DNA of 64,000 nt. Origin: Tenacibaculum tangerinum (GTDB lineage: Bacteria; Bacteroidota; Bacteroidia; Flavobacteriales; Flavobacteriaceae). The notes beneath the pieces are model-generated. The model ran no database searches and had not been told where the DNA came from. It was given only the letters and a program-made list of their open reading frames with translations. Shown here piece after piece: positions 1-8,991 of the stretch. A program made the position numbers and the translations under genes. Within the stretch, counting starts at the first letter, position 1; every line of letters begins with the position of its first letter. Location of the stretch: the NCBI RefSeq assembly GCF_029853675.1, contig NZ_CP122539.1, positions 2,623,001-2,687,000 on the forward strand. Direction: 5' to 3'.

Positions 1-1
1 A

Positions 2-103
2 GTTTGCGAGCGAATAGTTGTATTAGACAAAGGAAACTTGGTAAAAGACATAAACACGTCAGAAGAAACATTAAAAGAACTTGAAAGCTATTTTTCTGCA
101 TAA
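2..103 (+). CDS. C-terminal end of a probable ABC transporter ATP-binding protein (partial)
   Basis: Only the last 33 codons are in the window, ending in TAA at 101-103. The residues CERIVVLDKGNLVKDI resemble the strand pair that follows the switch histidine of ABC ATPases, where a hydrophobic strand leads into a short D-x-G turn. No Walker motif is inside the window, so the assignment rests on this tail alone. A non-coding gap of 93 bp separates it from the sprE-like gene. It could also be the tail of another ATPase family. Confidence 0.45.
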   Translation, partial: VCERIVVLDKGNLVKDINTSEETLKELESYFSA

Positions 104-196
104 AACAAGGCAAAAATCATCATATAATTATTATTTTTACCTCTTTACGTACAAAAAACACAATTGTAACGTTGTTGTACTGTAAGAAAGTAATAT

Positions 197-2428
197 ATGA
201 GAAAACGGTTCAAGATAATAGTATTCAGTGTTTTAGTAGCTTCCGTGTATTCCTGCAGTGTGAAAAAAGATACCTTTTTAAGCAGAAATTATCATGCAGT
301 TACTACGAAATACAACGTACTTTTTAATGGAGAACAAGCCTACCAAAAAGGACTTGAAGAGATTCAAGAAAAGCATGAAGATAATTTTTGGAAGCGCTTA
401 CAAATCGAACCAATTACCTTCGACGAAAGTAAAATAACCGCCAAAGTATTTAGTCCTGGGACTGGGTTTGACAACGATGAAGAAGAGGAAAAAAAGAGCT
501 TGACTCCTTTCGAAAAAGCAGAAGAAAAAGCCTTTAAAGCTGTTGAAACACACTCTATGAATATCAATGGGTATGAAAGAAACCGACAAATAGACGATGC
601 TTATTTGCTATTAGGAAAAGCAAGATATTATACACAACGTTTTGTACCTGCACTTGAAGCGTTTAATTATGTTATCATAAACTACCCTAACGCCGACTTA
701 AATTACGAGACAAAAATTTGGAGAGCGAAAACGAACATCCGATTAGATAACGAAAAAAGAGCCATTGAAACCTTACAATTGTTGTTAGAGGTGTTAGATG
801 AAAAAGAGAAAATAAACAAAGCTGTAAAAGAGCAAGCCTATACTGCTATGGCCATGGCGTATGAAAAAACAGATACCATTCAAAAAGTAATAGACAATTT
901 AAAATTAGCAACCAAAACAAGTTACAACAAAGAGCAATCGGCTAGAAATATGTTTGTTTTGGGGCAAATTTATAGCGAATTAGAAAGAAAAGATTCAGCT
1001 AGAATGGTGTTTAAAAAATTGGCAGATTATAAAAAAGCTCCAGATAAGTACCGCATTAGAGCAAATATTGAGTTGGCTAAAAATACACCAAACGATTCCA
1101 CATCAATATTGATGTTGGCAAGATTAAAAAAACTAATTAAAAATTCAGACAACCGAAAGTTTTTAAGTGAATTGTATTATCAAGCAGGAGTTATTCAAGA
1201 AGGAAGAAACAATTCAGAAGCAGCAGCCGAGTATTACAAAAAATCGTTAAAAGCCAAATACAACAACAATTATCAAAAAACGTTTGCCTACGAACGTTTA
1301 GCAGACATGGCTTTTGAAAAAGAAAATTATTTGCTAGCAGGCTCGTATTACGATAGTACACTACAAGTAGTTTCTAAAGAATTTGAAGAAGAAAAGAGAA
1401 TTCGAAGAATACGTAGGAAAAATAAAGGACTTACCAGATTGAGAGCCTATGAAGAAACGTTAAAAAAGAATGATAGTATTCTTAAACTGGTAGCCATGAC
1501 ACCCGATGAAAGAACTACTTTTTTTGAAGCACATATTGAAAAACTCAAAAAAGAAGACGAAGAAAAAAAGCAGCAATTACTCAATGCCCAAAACTTTGGA
1601 AGTGGTTTTGGAGGAGGTTCCTCTATGAATAACAGAAATAACAAAGGCAAGTGGTATTTTTACAATACCCAAGCACTAGGGTTCGGAAGAGCAGAATTTC
1701 AAAAAATATGGGGAAATCGACCTTTAGAAGATAATTGGCGACTGTCAGATAAATCAATTATTGCAGATACTAAAGAAACAGAAGATGAGGATGCAACTAA
1801 GATAAATAAAAAATACGAACTCTCAACTTATGTAGATGCAATACCTACAGATGAAAAAGAAATTACAGCGTTAGTTTTAGAACGCAACGATGCGTTATAC
1901 CAATTAGGCTTAATTTATAAAGAACAGTTTACCAATACAGCACTTGCTATAAAAAAATTAGAGCGATTAAAAAAACTTAAGAAAGACGACGAGCTCGAGT
2001 TACCTATAAGCTATCATTTGTATCAGTTGTACAAAAAAGAAGGAAACACAGCGAAAGCAAATGAGAATAAAAATGTGATCTTACAAAAGTATCCAGAAAC
2101 AAACTTTGCTCAAATTATTTTAAATCCAAATCAGAAATTAGAAGAAAATAAAAAAGAAGACGAGGTTTTAAAAAAATACAAAGAAGTATACTATTTATAC
2201 AAACAAAATAAATTTGAAGAAGCTGTTAATGAGATAGATAATTTTTCATTATCTATGAAAAATTCAAAATTAATTCCTAAGTTTGCACTTCTAAAGGCCT
2301 TGGCAATTGGTAAATACCAAGACAAAGAAAACTACAAAAAGGCGCTACAATATGTTGCGGTTAGTTACGCAACAACCGAAGAAGGAAAAAAAGCAGAAGA
2401 AATTATAAAACAATTAAATAAAACATAA
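197..2428 (+). CDS. sprE: SprE/PorW-like TPR lipoprotein (gliding motility / type IX secretion)
   Basis: The 743-residue product begins with a lipoprotein signal peptide whose lipobox ends at Cys20 (SVYSC), followed by KKDTFLSRNYHA and a TKYNVLFNGE motif that I recall from SprE/PorW. Tetratricopeptide-like helical repeats fill roughly residues 130-400 and 560-740, separated by a charged, Lys/Glu-rich stretch with a Gly/Asn patch near residues 470-490. SprE of Flavobacterium johnsoniae and PorW of Porphyromonas are periplasm-facing lipoproteins needed for the type IX secretion system and for gliding. A bactofilin and the ATP synthase operon follow directly, the order I expect for flavobacterial sprE. 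A more generic TPR lipoprotein is the alternative. Confidence 0.75.
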   Translation: MRKRFKIIVFSVLVASVYSCSVKKDTFLSRNYHAVTTKYNVLFNGEQAYQKGLEEIQEKHEDNFWKRLQIEPITFDESKITAKVFSPGTGFDNDEEEEKKSLTPFEKAEEKAFKAVETHSMNINGYERNRQIDDAYLLLGKARYYTQRFVPALEAFNYVIINYPNADLNYETKIWRAKTNIRLDNEKRAIETLQLLLEVLDEKEKINKAVKEQAYTAMAMAYEKTDTIQKVIDNLKLATKTSYNKEQSARNMFVLGQIYSELERKDSARMVFKKLADYKKAPDKYRIRANIELAKNTPNDSTSILMLARLKKLIKNSDNRKFLSELYYQAGVIQEGRNNSEAAAEYYKKSLKAKYNNNYQKTFAYERLADMAFEKENYLLAGSYYDSTLQVVSKEFEEEKRIRRIRRKNKGLTRLRAYEETLKKNDSILKLVAMTPDERTTFFEAHIEKLKKEDEEKKQQLLNAQNFGSGFGGGSSMNNRNNKGKWYFYNTQALGFGRAEFQKIWGNRPLEDNWRLSDKSIIADTKETEDEDATKINKKYELSTYVDAIPTDEKEITALVLERNDALYQLGLIYKEQFTNTALAIKKLERLKKLKKDDELELPISYHLYQLYKKEGNTAKANENKNVILQKYPETNFAQIILNPNQKLEENKKEDEVLKKYKEVYYLYKQNKFEEAVNEIDNFSLSMKNSKLIPKFALLKALAIGKYQDKENYKKALQYVAVSYATTEEGKKAEEIIKQLNKT

Positions 2429-2449
2429 ACTCCCTTAAATTCCCCTATT

Positions 2450-2860
2450 ATGTTCAGTAAAGAAAGCAAAAAAACAAACGAAAGTAAAGTAGCAGAAAGA
2501 AACATTATTGGAAAAAACACAAAAATAATTGGAGAAATTATCTCTGATGGAGATTTTCGAATTGATGGAACTTTAGATGGTACAATACAAACAAAAGGAA
2601 GAGTAGTAGTAGGTAGCTCTGGCTTTATCAAAGGTAAAGTTGAATGTGCCAACGCAGATGTAGAAGGAAAGTTCTCAGGAGAACTGTTCGTTTCCAATAC
2701 ATTAACTGTTAAATCTTCAGCAAATATTAATGGAGATGTAGTTATCGGAAAACTTTCTGTAGAACCAGGAGCATCATTTAATGCGACTTGTACTATGAAA
2801 GGAGCGGTAAAAGAACTAAATAAGAATGAGCAGCAAAAACTCAAAGAAAAAACCGCTTAA
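2450..2860 (+). CDS. bactofilin family polymer-forming cytoskeletal protein
   Basis: This 136-residue protein has a short charged head (about 20 residues), then repeated short beta-strand turns such as GDFRIDGTLDGTI, GFIKGKVEC and SANINGDVVIGKL, then a Lys-rich tail. The regular spacing of glycines and hydrophobic residues is that of the bactofilin right-handed beta-helix (residues about 22-115). Bactofilins assemble without nucleotide into membrane-associated filaments that position envelope machinery. It starts 21 bp after sprE and its last 35 bases overlap the atpZ-like gene in another frame, so it is probably translated from the same transcript. Confidence 0.85.
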   Translation: MFSKESKKTNESKVAERNIIGKNTKIIGEIISDGDFRIDGTLDGTIQTKGRVVVGSSGFIKGKVECANADVEGKFSGELFVSNTLTVKSSANINGDVVIGKLSVEPGASFNATCTMKGAVKELNKNEQQKLKEKTA

Positions 2861-3056
2861 CAAATACATACGATTCACAGGAATCGCACTACAAATGGGA
2901 TTAACCATTTACCTAGGAAGTATGCTAGGTAAATGGTTAGATTCCACTTACCCGAATGAGAACCAATTGTACACGAAAATTTGCACATTGGTGGCGGTTT
3001 TTGCAGCCATGCTTTCCGTAATCATACAAGTAACCCAACTTACCAAAGATGATTAA
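2826..3056 (+). CDS. AtpZ/AtpI-like small membrane protein
   Basis: The 76-residue protein has a basic head (SSKNSKKKPLNKYIRF) and two hydrophobic helices at about residues 17-37 and 46-68, separated by GKWLDSTYPNENQLYT. The G-x-x-x-GKWLD signature is typical of AtpZ/AtpI-type proteins encoded just ahead of atpB, which are thought to help c-ring assembly or Mg/Ca entry. The start overlaps the bactofilin end by 35 bp and the stop overlaps the next gene by 8 bp, consistent with translational coupling. Confidence 0.75.
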   Translation: MSSKNSKKKPLNKYIRFTGIALQMGLTIYLGSMLGKWLDSTYPNENQLYTKICTLVAVFAAMLSVIIQVTQLTKDD

Positions 3057-3429
3057 ACGTATTTTTCTTTTTATTGCTACTGCTTTAGCACTGTTTGTCG
3101 TTAGTTTTTTTTTGCACGACTACCTTTTAACGGCAAAAAATATACATACCTCTTTTTCACTCATACAAGTATATACATTTCATGTAACTTCAGCCATATT
3201 AGTGTATAGTATAGTTGAGTTGGTTGCTCAAAAGCTACCCAATCAGGCAGGATATGCCTATTTAGCTTCTATTTTTTTGAAGATAGGTTTTTTCGTGTTG
3301 ATTTTTCAGGCTACAGTTTTTGCTAATATAGAGCTTACCAAAGCTGAAAGAATTTCTTTGGTAATACCACTATTCCTATTTTTAATTACTGAAGCAATAG
3401 GGGTCTCAAAACTACTGAATAACAAATAG
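3049..3429 (+). CDS. four-helix membrane protein upstream of atpB (DUF6168-like)
   Basis: The 126-residue protein has four predicted membrane segments (about residues 4-23, 40-60, 70-92 and 101-120) and few charged residues between them. I place it with the DUF6168 proteins often found between an AtpZ gene and atpB in Flavobacteriia, but this is from memory of the neighbourhood rather than from a diagnostic motif. It probably plays the part of AtpI, an accessory factor for the membrane sector. An alternative is an unrelated inner-membrane protein that shares the transcript. Confidence 0.6.
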   Translation: MIKRIFLFIATALALFVVSFFLHDYLLTAKNIHTSFSLIQVYTFHVTSAILVYSIVELVAQKLPNQAGYAYLASIFLKIGFFVLIFQATVFANIELTKAERISLVIPLFLFLITEAIGVSKLLNNK

Positions 3430-3495
3430 TTTTGTAAAATAAGAACTAGAAAAATTTAAAAAAACAAAACCAAAAAAAGTAAGATAAAAAAAGGG

Positions 3496-3525
3496 TTTGT
3501 AGTTTTAATTAATTGTGTACCTTTG
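3496..3525 (+). promoter_or_regulatory. Bacteroidota-type promoter of the atp operon
   Basis: TTTG at 3496-3499 and TACCTTTG at 3518-3525 match the -33 (TTTG/TTG) and -7 (TAnnTTTG) elements with an 18-base spacer. Transcription would start near 3532, giving a leader of about 35 bases before atpB. This makes atpB the head of its own transcript, although read-through from sprE is possible. Confidence 0.75.
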
Positions 3526-3565
3526 CACGGAAATTTAGAGACCATAATCTATATTTAGTAAAGGT

Positions 3566-4735
3566 ATGATGATAGCAAAAAAATCTATCAAGTTTTTAGC
3601 AATACTAGCAATAGTATTTTCTTCGTTCACTGCATTCGCAGGAGGTGGTGGTTCTTCAGAAAAAGAAGGGCAAGTTAATACACCAGAAAAAATAAAAGGA
3701 TATATCAAACATCACTTAGCAGACTCGCACGATTTTACGTTGTTTTCGTATACAAACGATGCAGGTGAGCGTAAACATGTTGGTTTTCCGTTACCAGTAA
3801 TTGTTTGGACAAGTAATGGCTTAAAAACCTTTATGTCTTCAGCTTTTCATCACAATGATGATGGAACAGTGGTTGTAGAGAAAGGAGATGTAAAGCTAGT
3901 AAAGATTCACAGTAAAATTTACGAATTAAACGAAGGAGAAACCACAGTTTCTTTTGATGAATCACATCATGCAACCAATGCTCATCGAGTGTTAGATTTT
4001 TCGATTACGAAAAGTGTATTCGGTATGCTTTTAGCAGGTTTGTTAATGTTATTAGGGTTTGGTGCATTGGCTAGAGGGTATAAAAAAGGAGCCATTCCAA
4101 CAGGAGTAGGCCGCGTGTTAGAACCTTTAGTTTTATACGTAAGAGATGAAATTGCAAAACCAAACATTGGTGAGAAGAAATACAAGAAATTTATGCCGTA
4201 TTTGTTAACGGTGTTCTTCTTTATCTGGATCTTAAACTTATTAGGTTTAACACCTATAGGGTTTAACGTAACAGGTCAAATCGCAGTAACCGTATGTTTA
4301 GCCTTATTTACAGCGATTATTTATTTAACAAACGGAAGTAAAGATTTTTGGGAACACACTTTATGGATGCCAGGTGTACCAAAGATATTAAGACCCATCT
4401 TAGCGGTAATAGAATTGGTTGGTTTTGTTTTAATTAAACCATTCTCTCTATTAGTACGTTTGTTTGCGAACATTACAGCAGGACACTTCGTAGTGATGAG
4501 TTTAATAGCGTTAATGATTACAATGAAGGAGTCGTTCGGACCTGTTGCTTCAACAGGAATGTCTTTCGTATTGGCAACATTTATCATGATAATAGAAGTG
4601 TTAGTAGCGTTTTTACAAGCGTTTATCTTTACCATGTTGTCAGCCTTGTTTATTGGAATGGCAGTAGAAGAGCACGACCATGACCATGCACACAACGCAG
4701 AAGGTACTGGAAATGAAGACACTCGTTTTATTTAA
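3566..4735 (+). CDS. atpB: F0F1 ATP synthase subunit a
   Basis: The 389-residue product is the proton-channel subunit of the membrane sector. It has a signal-like head ending near AFA, a hydrophilic periplasmic domain at about residues 27-145 as usual in Bacteroidota, then five or six membrane helices. The motif SLLVRLFANITAGH contains the essential arginine (Arg298 here) that faces the c-ring glutamate. The C-terminus is His/Asp-rich (EEHDHDHAHN). It opens the order atpB-E-F-H-A-G. No atpD or atpC follows, as is usual in this phylum where these two lie elsewhere. Confidence 0.97.
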   Translation: MMIAKKSIKFLAILAIVFSSFTAFAGGGGSSEKEGQVNTPEKIKGYIKHHLADSHDFTLFSYTNDAGERKHVGFPLPVIVWTSNGLKTFMSSAFHHNDDGTVVVEKGDVKLVKIHSKIYELNEGETTVSFDESHHATNAHRVLDFSITKSVFGMLLAGLLMLLGFGALARGYKKGAIPTGVGRVLEPLVLYVRDEIAKPNIGEKKYKKFMPYLLTVFFFIWILNLLGLTPIGFNVTGQIAVTVCLALFTAIIYLTNGSKDFWEHTLWMPGVPKILRPILAVIELVGFVLIKPFSLLVRLFANITAGHFVVMSLIALMITMKESFGPVASTGMSFVLATFIMIIEVLVAFLQAFIFTMLSALFIGMAVEEHDHDHAHNAEGTGNEDTRFI

Positions 4736-4758
4736 GAATAAGAATTTGTTTAATTTAA

Positions 4759-4968
<210 letters not shown>

Positions 4969-4979
4969 AAAACAGAAGT

Positions 4980-5019
4980 AAAACACATTCCTGTAACGGT
5001 TGGTTACAGGAAGTGTTTT
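4980..5019 (+). promoter_or_regulatory. RNA hairpin in the atpE-atpF gap
   Basis: Arms 4980-4997 and 5003-5019 pair over 17 base pairs with one bulged A and the five-base loop GGTTG. No run of T follows beyond four bases, so it looks less like a full terminator than a partial terminator or a 3' stabiliser of an atpBE message. The c subunit is needed in 8-15 copies per complex, which gives a reason for such an element. Confidence 0.65.
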
Positions 5020-5063
5020 CAAATTAAACAAAAAAGAATTTTAAAAGAATAAATTAGATTATA

Positions 5064-5564
5064 ATGGATCAGTTATTAAATGATTTTTCTCCAGGGTTAT
5101 TTGTAATGCAATTGGTAATCCTTATCGTATTATTAGTATTGTTAGCAAAGTATGCTTGGAAACCTATTTTAAACTCTTTAAATGAGAGAGAAGAAGGAAT
5201 TCAAAATGCATTAGACCAAGCAGAAAATGCTCGTAAAGAAATGCAAAATTTACAAGCCGATAACGATAGATTGTTAAAAGAAGCACGAGCAGAGAGAGAT
5301 GCAATGTTAAAAGAAGCACGTGAAATAAAAGACAGTATTATTGCTGAAGCAAAAGATGAAGCAAAAGAGCAAGCTACCATTATGATTGAAAATGCAAAAG
5401 TTACGATTAAACACGAACAACAAGCAGCAATTGCTGAGTTAAAAAAGAACGTAGCAGATTTATCAATCGAAATCGCTCAAAAAGTAGTGAAAAAACAATT
5501 AACTTCTCAAGAAGATCAATTGAAGCTTGTAGAAGGAATGTTAGAAGAGGTTACTTTAAACTAA
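5064..5564 (+). CDS. atpF: F0F1 ATP synthase subunit b
   Basis: The 166-residue peripheral-stalk protein has one N-terminal membrane helix (about residues 12-30, FVMQLVILIVLLVLLAKYAW) followed by a long charged coiled coil rich in Glu, Lys and Ala up to the C-terminus. The length is normal for the family. It lies between the atpE hairpin and atpH, seven bases ahead of the latter. Confidence 0.95.
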   Translation: MDQLLNDFSPGLFVMQLVILIVLLVLLAKYAWKPILNSLNEREEGIQNALDQAENARKEMQNLQADNDRLLKEARAERDAMLKEAREIKDSIIAEAKDEAKEQATIMIENAKVTIKHEQQAAIAELKKNVADLSIEIAQKVVKKQLTSQEDQLKLVEGMLEEVTLN

Positions 5565-5571
5565 TCAGCAG

Positions 5572-6129
5572 ATGAAAGAAGCAAGAACAGCATTACGTTA
5601 CGCAAAAGCAATATTAAATTTAGCTAAAGACTCTGGAAGTGAAGCTTTAGTGAACGATAACATGAAGTTAATCGTAGAAACTATTGCCGAAAGTGACGAT
5701 TTGCAAACCATGCTTAAAAGTCCTGTAATCAAAGCTGCAGATAAGTGCAATGTTTTAAATGCACTTTTTGGAGATAAAGTAAATAACATCGTTAAAGGGT
5801 TATTTAATTTATTAGAGGAAAATAAGCGTATGATTATGTTAGAGAATATTGCGAAGCAATACACGGTAATTTACGATTCTCATAAAAACATGCAAGTTGC
5901 AAAAGTTACTACTGCAGTGGCTTTAACAAAAGAATTAGAAGAAAAAATACAAGCAAAAATTGTAGCACTTACAGGAAATAGCGCTAGTATTGAAAATATA
6001 GTAAATCCCGATATTTTAGGAGGATTTATCTTACGAGTAGGAGATGTGCAATACGATGCGAGTATCTCTAACCAATTTAATGAGTTAAGGAAAGAGTTTG
6101 ACAACGGTCATTACATTCCAAAAATTTAA
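5572..6129 (+). CDS. atpH: F0F1 ATP synthase subunit delta
   Basis: The 185-residue protein has the OSCP/delta layout: an N-terminal helical bundle starting RTALRYAKAILNLA that binds the tip of alpha, and a C-terminal part with the conserved NPDILGGFILRVGD segment (about residues 143-157). It joins subunit b to the catalytic head. It starts seven bases after atpF and ends 35 bases before atpA. Confidence 0.95.
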   Translation: MKEARTALRYAKAILNLAKDSGSEALVNDNMKLIVETIAESDDLQTMLKSPVIKAADKCNVLNALFGDKVNNIVKGLFNLLEENKRMIMLENIAKQYTVIYDSHKNMQVAKVTTAVALTKELEEKIQAKIVALTGNSASIENIVNPDILGGFILRVGDVQYDASISNQFNELRKEFDNGHYIPKI

Positions 6130-6164
6130 TTAAAGCTAAAAGCTAACAAAGCAAATAAAAAAAG

Positions 6165-7745
6165 ATGGCAGCAATTAAACCAGCTGAAGTATCAGCAATT
6201 TTAAAAGAACAATTAACAAATTTCGAGTCGAAAGCTTCCTTAAACGAAGTAGGGACGGTATTACAAGTAGGTGATGGTATTGCACGTGTGTACGGATTAT
6301 CAAACGTACAATACGGTGAATTAGTTGAATTCGGTAACGGATTAGAAGGAATCGTATTAAACCTAGAAGAAGATAATGCAGGGGTGGTATTGTTAGGAGC
6401 TTCTACCGATGTAAAAGAAGGATCTACCGTAAAACGCACAGAAAGAATTGCTTCTTTAAAAGCTGGAGAAGGAATTGTAGGACGTGTTGTAAATACGTTA
6501 GGGCAACCCATCGATGGTAAAGGACCTATCGAAGGAGAAACCTTTGAGATGCCTTTAGAGCGTAAAGCACCAGGAGTTATCTTCCGTGAGCCTGTTACAG
6601 AACCAATGCAAACAGGTATCAAGTCTATCGATGCTATGATTCCAGTAGGTCGTGGTCAACGTGAGTTAATTATTGGAGACCGTCAGACTGGGAAATCAAC
6701 TGTTGCTATCGACACCATTTTAAATCAAAAAGAATTTTACGATGCAGGACAACCAGTGTACTGTATCTATGTAGCTATTGGTCAAAAAGCTTCAACAGTT
6801 GCAGCTATTGCTAACATGTTAGAAGAAAAAGGAGCCTTAGCATATACAACAATTGTTGCTGCAAATGCATCAGACCCTGCACCAATGCAGGTATATGCAC
6901 CATTCGCAGGAGCTGCTATTGGAGAATATTTCCGTGATACGGGTAGACCAGCATTAATCGTTTATGATGATTTATCAAAACAAGCAGTAGCGTATCGTGA
7001 GGTATCTTTATTATTAAGAAGACCACCAGGACGTGAGGCATACCCAGGAGACGTATTCTACTTACACTCAAGATTATTAGAGCGTGCTGCAAAAGTAATT
7101 AACGATGATAAAATTGCTGCGCAAATGAATGACGTACCAGCTTCGTTGGTAGGTAAAATTAAAGGTGGAGGATCGCTAACTGCCTTACCAATTATTGAAA
7201 CACAAGCAGGAGACGTATCAGCATATATTCCAACCAACGTAATTTCGATTACAGACGGTCAGATTTTCTTAGAATCAGATTTATTTAACTCAGGAGTTCG
7301 TCCAGCGATTAACGTAGGTATTTCGGTATCTCGTGTAGGAGGTTCTGCTCAGATTAAATCGATGAAGAAAGTAGCAGGTACGTTAAAATTAGACCAAGCA
7401 CAGTACCGTGAATTAGAAGCGTTTGCGAAGTTTGGTTCTGATTTAGATGCTGCTACGATGAATGTAATCGAAAAAGGGAAGCGTAACGTAGAAATCTTAA
7501 AGCAAGCTCAAAACGACCCTTATACTGTGGAAGATCAGGTAGCTATTATCTTTGCAGGTTCTAAAAACTTGTTAAAAGATGTACCTGTAAACAAAGTAAA
7601 AGAATTTGAAAAAGATTATTTAGAGTATTTGAATGCAAAGCACAGGGATACTTTAGATACCTTAAAAGCAGGAAAATTAACCGACGAAGTAATTGATACT
7701 TTAAGAGACGCTGCGAAAGAAATTTCAGCTAAATTTTCAGCTTAA
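6165..7745 (+). CDS. atpA: F0F1 ATP synthase subunit alpha
   Basis: The 526-residue non-catalytic nucleotide-binding subunit has the N-terminal beta-barrel (about residues 25-95), the Walker A motif GDRQTGKS at 171-178, the Walker B strand [12 protein letters not shown] and the helical C-terminal domain. The signature [17 protein letters not shown] is intact. Length and motifs are those of a working subunit. A palindromic hairpin follows before atpG. Confidence 0.98.
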   Translation: MAAIKPAEVSAILKEQLTNFESKASLNEVGTVLQVGDGIARVYGLSNVQYGELVEFGNGLEGIVLNLEEDNAGVVLLGASTDVKEGSTVKRTERIASLKAGEGIVGRVVNTLGQPIDGKGPIEGETFEMPLERKAPGVIFREPVTEPMQTGIKSIDAMIPVGRGQRELIIGDRQTGKSTVAIDTILNQKEFYDAGQPVYCIYVAIGQKASTVAAIANMLEEKGALAYTTIVAANASDPAPMQVYAPFAGAAIGEYFRDTGRPALIVYDDLSKQAVAYREVSLLLRRPPGREAYPGDVFYLHSRLLERAAKVINDDKIAAQMNDVPASLVGKIKGGGSLTALPIIETQAGDVSAYIPTNVISITDGQIFLESDLFNSGVRPAINVGISVSRVGGSAQIKSMKKVAGTLKLDQAQYRELEAFAKFGSDLDAATMNVIEKGKRNVEILKQAQNDPYTVEDQVAIIFAGSKNLLKDVPVNKVKEFEKDYLEYLNAKHRDTLDTLKAGKLTDEVIDTLRDAAKEISAKFSA

Positions 7746-7759
7746 TAAAAGATGTTAGT

Positions 7760-7794
7760 ACTGAGTATTGAGATTAAATTTCTCAATACTCAGT
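7760..7794. repeat. perfect inverted repeat between atpA and atpG
   Basis: Arms 7760-7773 and 7781-7794 are exact reverse complements over 14 bases (ACTGAGTATTGAGA and its complement) around a seven-base loop. The right arm is followed by a partial direct echo (GTGCTCAATGCT). There is no T-run, so it is not a standard terminator. It may be a mobile intergenic repeat, or an RNA processing or stability element within the operon. Confidence 0.7.
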
Positions 7795-7818
7795 GCTCAA
7801 TGCTAAACACTACAAAGT

Positions 7819-8679
7819 ATGGCAAACTTAAAAGAAATACGTAACAGAATTACTTCGATTAAATCGACAATGCAGATTACCTCTGCCATGAAAATGGTAT
7901 CGGCTGCTAAGTTGAAAAAAGCTCAAGATGCAATTACAGCAATGCGTCCGTATTCATCAAAGCTTACCGAGTTATTACAAAGCCTGAGTGCTACTTTAGA
8001 TAGCGATGCAGGCAGTGTATATTCAACTCAACGAGAAGTAAATAAAGTATTATTAGTGAGTATAACCTCTAACAGAGGTTTATGTGGTGGTTTCAACTCT
8101 TCTATTGTTAAAGAAACAGTTAAAACAATCAACGAAAAATACAACTCTGCTACGGTTGATTTACTAACCATCGGTAAAAAAGGAAACGATATCTTATCAA
8201 AAGAATATACCGTTATTGAAAACAGAAACGATATTTTTGATGATTTAACGTTTGATAATGTTGCTCAGATTGCTGAACAGTTAATGGATTTATATGTAGC
8301 TGGTTCTTATGATAAGATAGAAATCATTTACAACCGATTTAAAAATGCTGCGACCCAAATACCTCAGGTAGAGCAATTCTTACCTATACAACCGATTGAA
8401 AGTGATGCAGATGTAAATTTAGATTATATCTTTGAGCCTTCAAAAGAAGAAATTGTATTAGAGTTAATTCCGAAGTCATTAAAAACGCAATTATACAAAT
8501 CCATTCGTGATTCATTTGCTGCCGAACACGGGGCTCGTATGACGGCGATGCACAAAGCTACCGATAATGCTACAGAGTTACGTGATGAGTTATTGTTAAC
8601 CTATAATAAAGCACGTCAAGCAGCGATTACCAACGAAATCTTAGAGATTGTAGGTGGTGCGGAGGCATTAAATAACTAA
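7819..8679 (+). CDS. atpG: F0F1 ATP synthase subunit gamma
   Basis: The 286-residue rotor subunit has the two long helices expected at each end: MANLKEIRNRITSIKSTMQI with ITSAMKMVSAAKL at the N-terminus and ELLLTYNKARQAAITNEILE at the C-terminus. The central alpha/beta domain carries SNRGLCGGFNSSIVK. It is the last gene of this atp cluster and a strong terminator follows. Confidence 0.97.
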   Translation: MANLKEIRNRITSIKSTMQITSAMKMVSAAKLKKAQDAITAMRPYSSKLTELLQSLSATLDSDAGSVYSTQREVNKVLLVSITSNRGLCGGFNSSIVKETVKTINEKYNSATVDLLTIGKKGNDILSKEYTVIENRNDIFDDLTFDNVAQIAEQLMDLYVAGSYDKIEIIYNRFKNAATQIPQVEQFLPIQPIESDADVNLDYIFEPSKEEIVLELIPKSLKTQLYKSIRDSFAAEHGARMTAMHKATDNATELRDELLLTYNKARQAAITNEILEIVGGAEALNN

Positions 8680-8719
8680 GAAAAGACCTTTTTCAGAAGT
8701 ATTCTGAGAAGTGATATAA

Positions 8720-8757
8720 AAAACAAAAGCGACCCAATCTTGGGTCGCTTTTGTTTT
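8720..8757. terminator. strong terminator after the atp operon
   Basis: Arms 8720-8736 and 8741-8757 form a perfect 17-bp stem (core AAGCGACCCA/TGGGTCGCTT) with a four-base loop, flanked by A-rich and T-rich tails, so it can act in both directions. It ends the atpG transcript. Confidence 0.85.
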
Positions 8758-8901
8758 GTAGTTAGTATTCAAAACTATCCATTATGCTCAAAGTCGTTAT
8801 ACTAACCCTTATAAAAAGAAAACAATAGAGAGCTATTCTAATGTGATTTTTCGGTCTTATAGTGTAGAGTTAATATTTTATCTCTAAAGCTCATTTAAGA
8901 A

Positions 8902-8934
8902 CTTCATTTCGAGCGACAGAGAGAGGAATCTCAT
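8902..8934. repeat. degenerate Bacteroidota intergenic repeat
   Basis: The string CATTTCGAGCGACAGAGAG followed by GAATCTCAT resembles a widely scattered Bacteroidota intergenic repeat of the form CATTTCGAnCGnAGnGAGAAATCTC, known to me from general experience. The 228 bp between the atp terminator and the IS element hold nothing else I can name. Confidence 0.4.
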
Positions 8935-8991
8935 CCATAGCAATAAGTCCCTATAGTGAAATGTATCATTACGCGTACATCATCCTATTAA

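Noticed and set aside
2365..2844. Long antisense frame opposite the bactofilin gene, and similar antisense frames opposite atpB, atpA and others.
   Set aside because: They mirror strongly coding genes on the other strand, show low-complexity hydrophobic or Ser/Thr-rich composition, and have no start signals.
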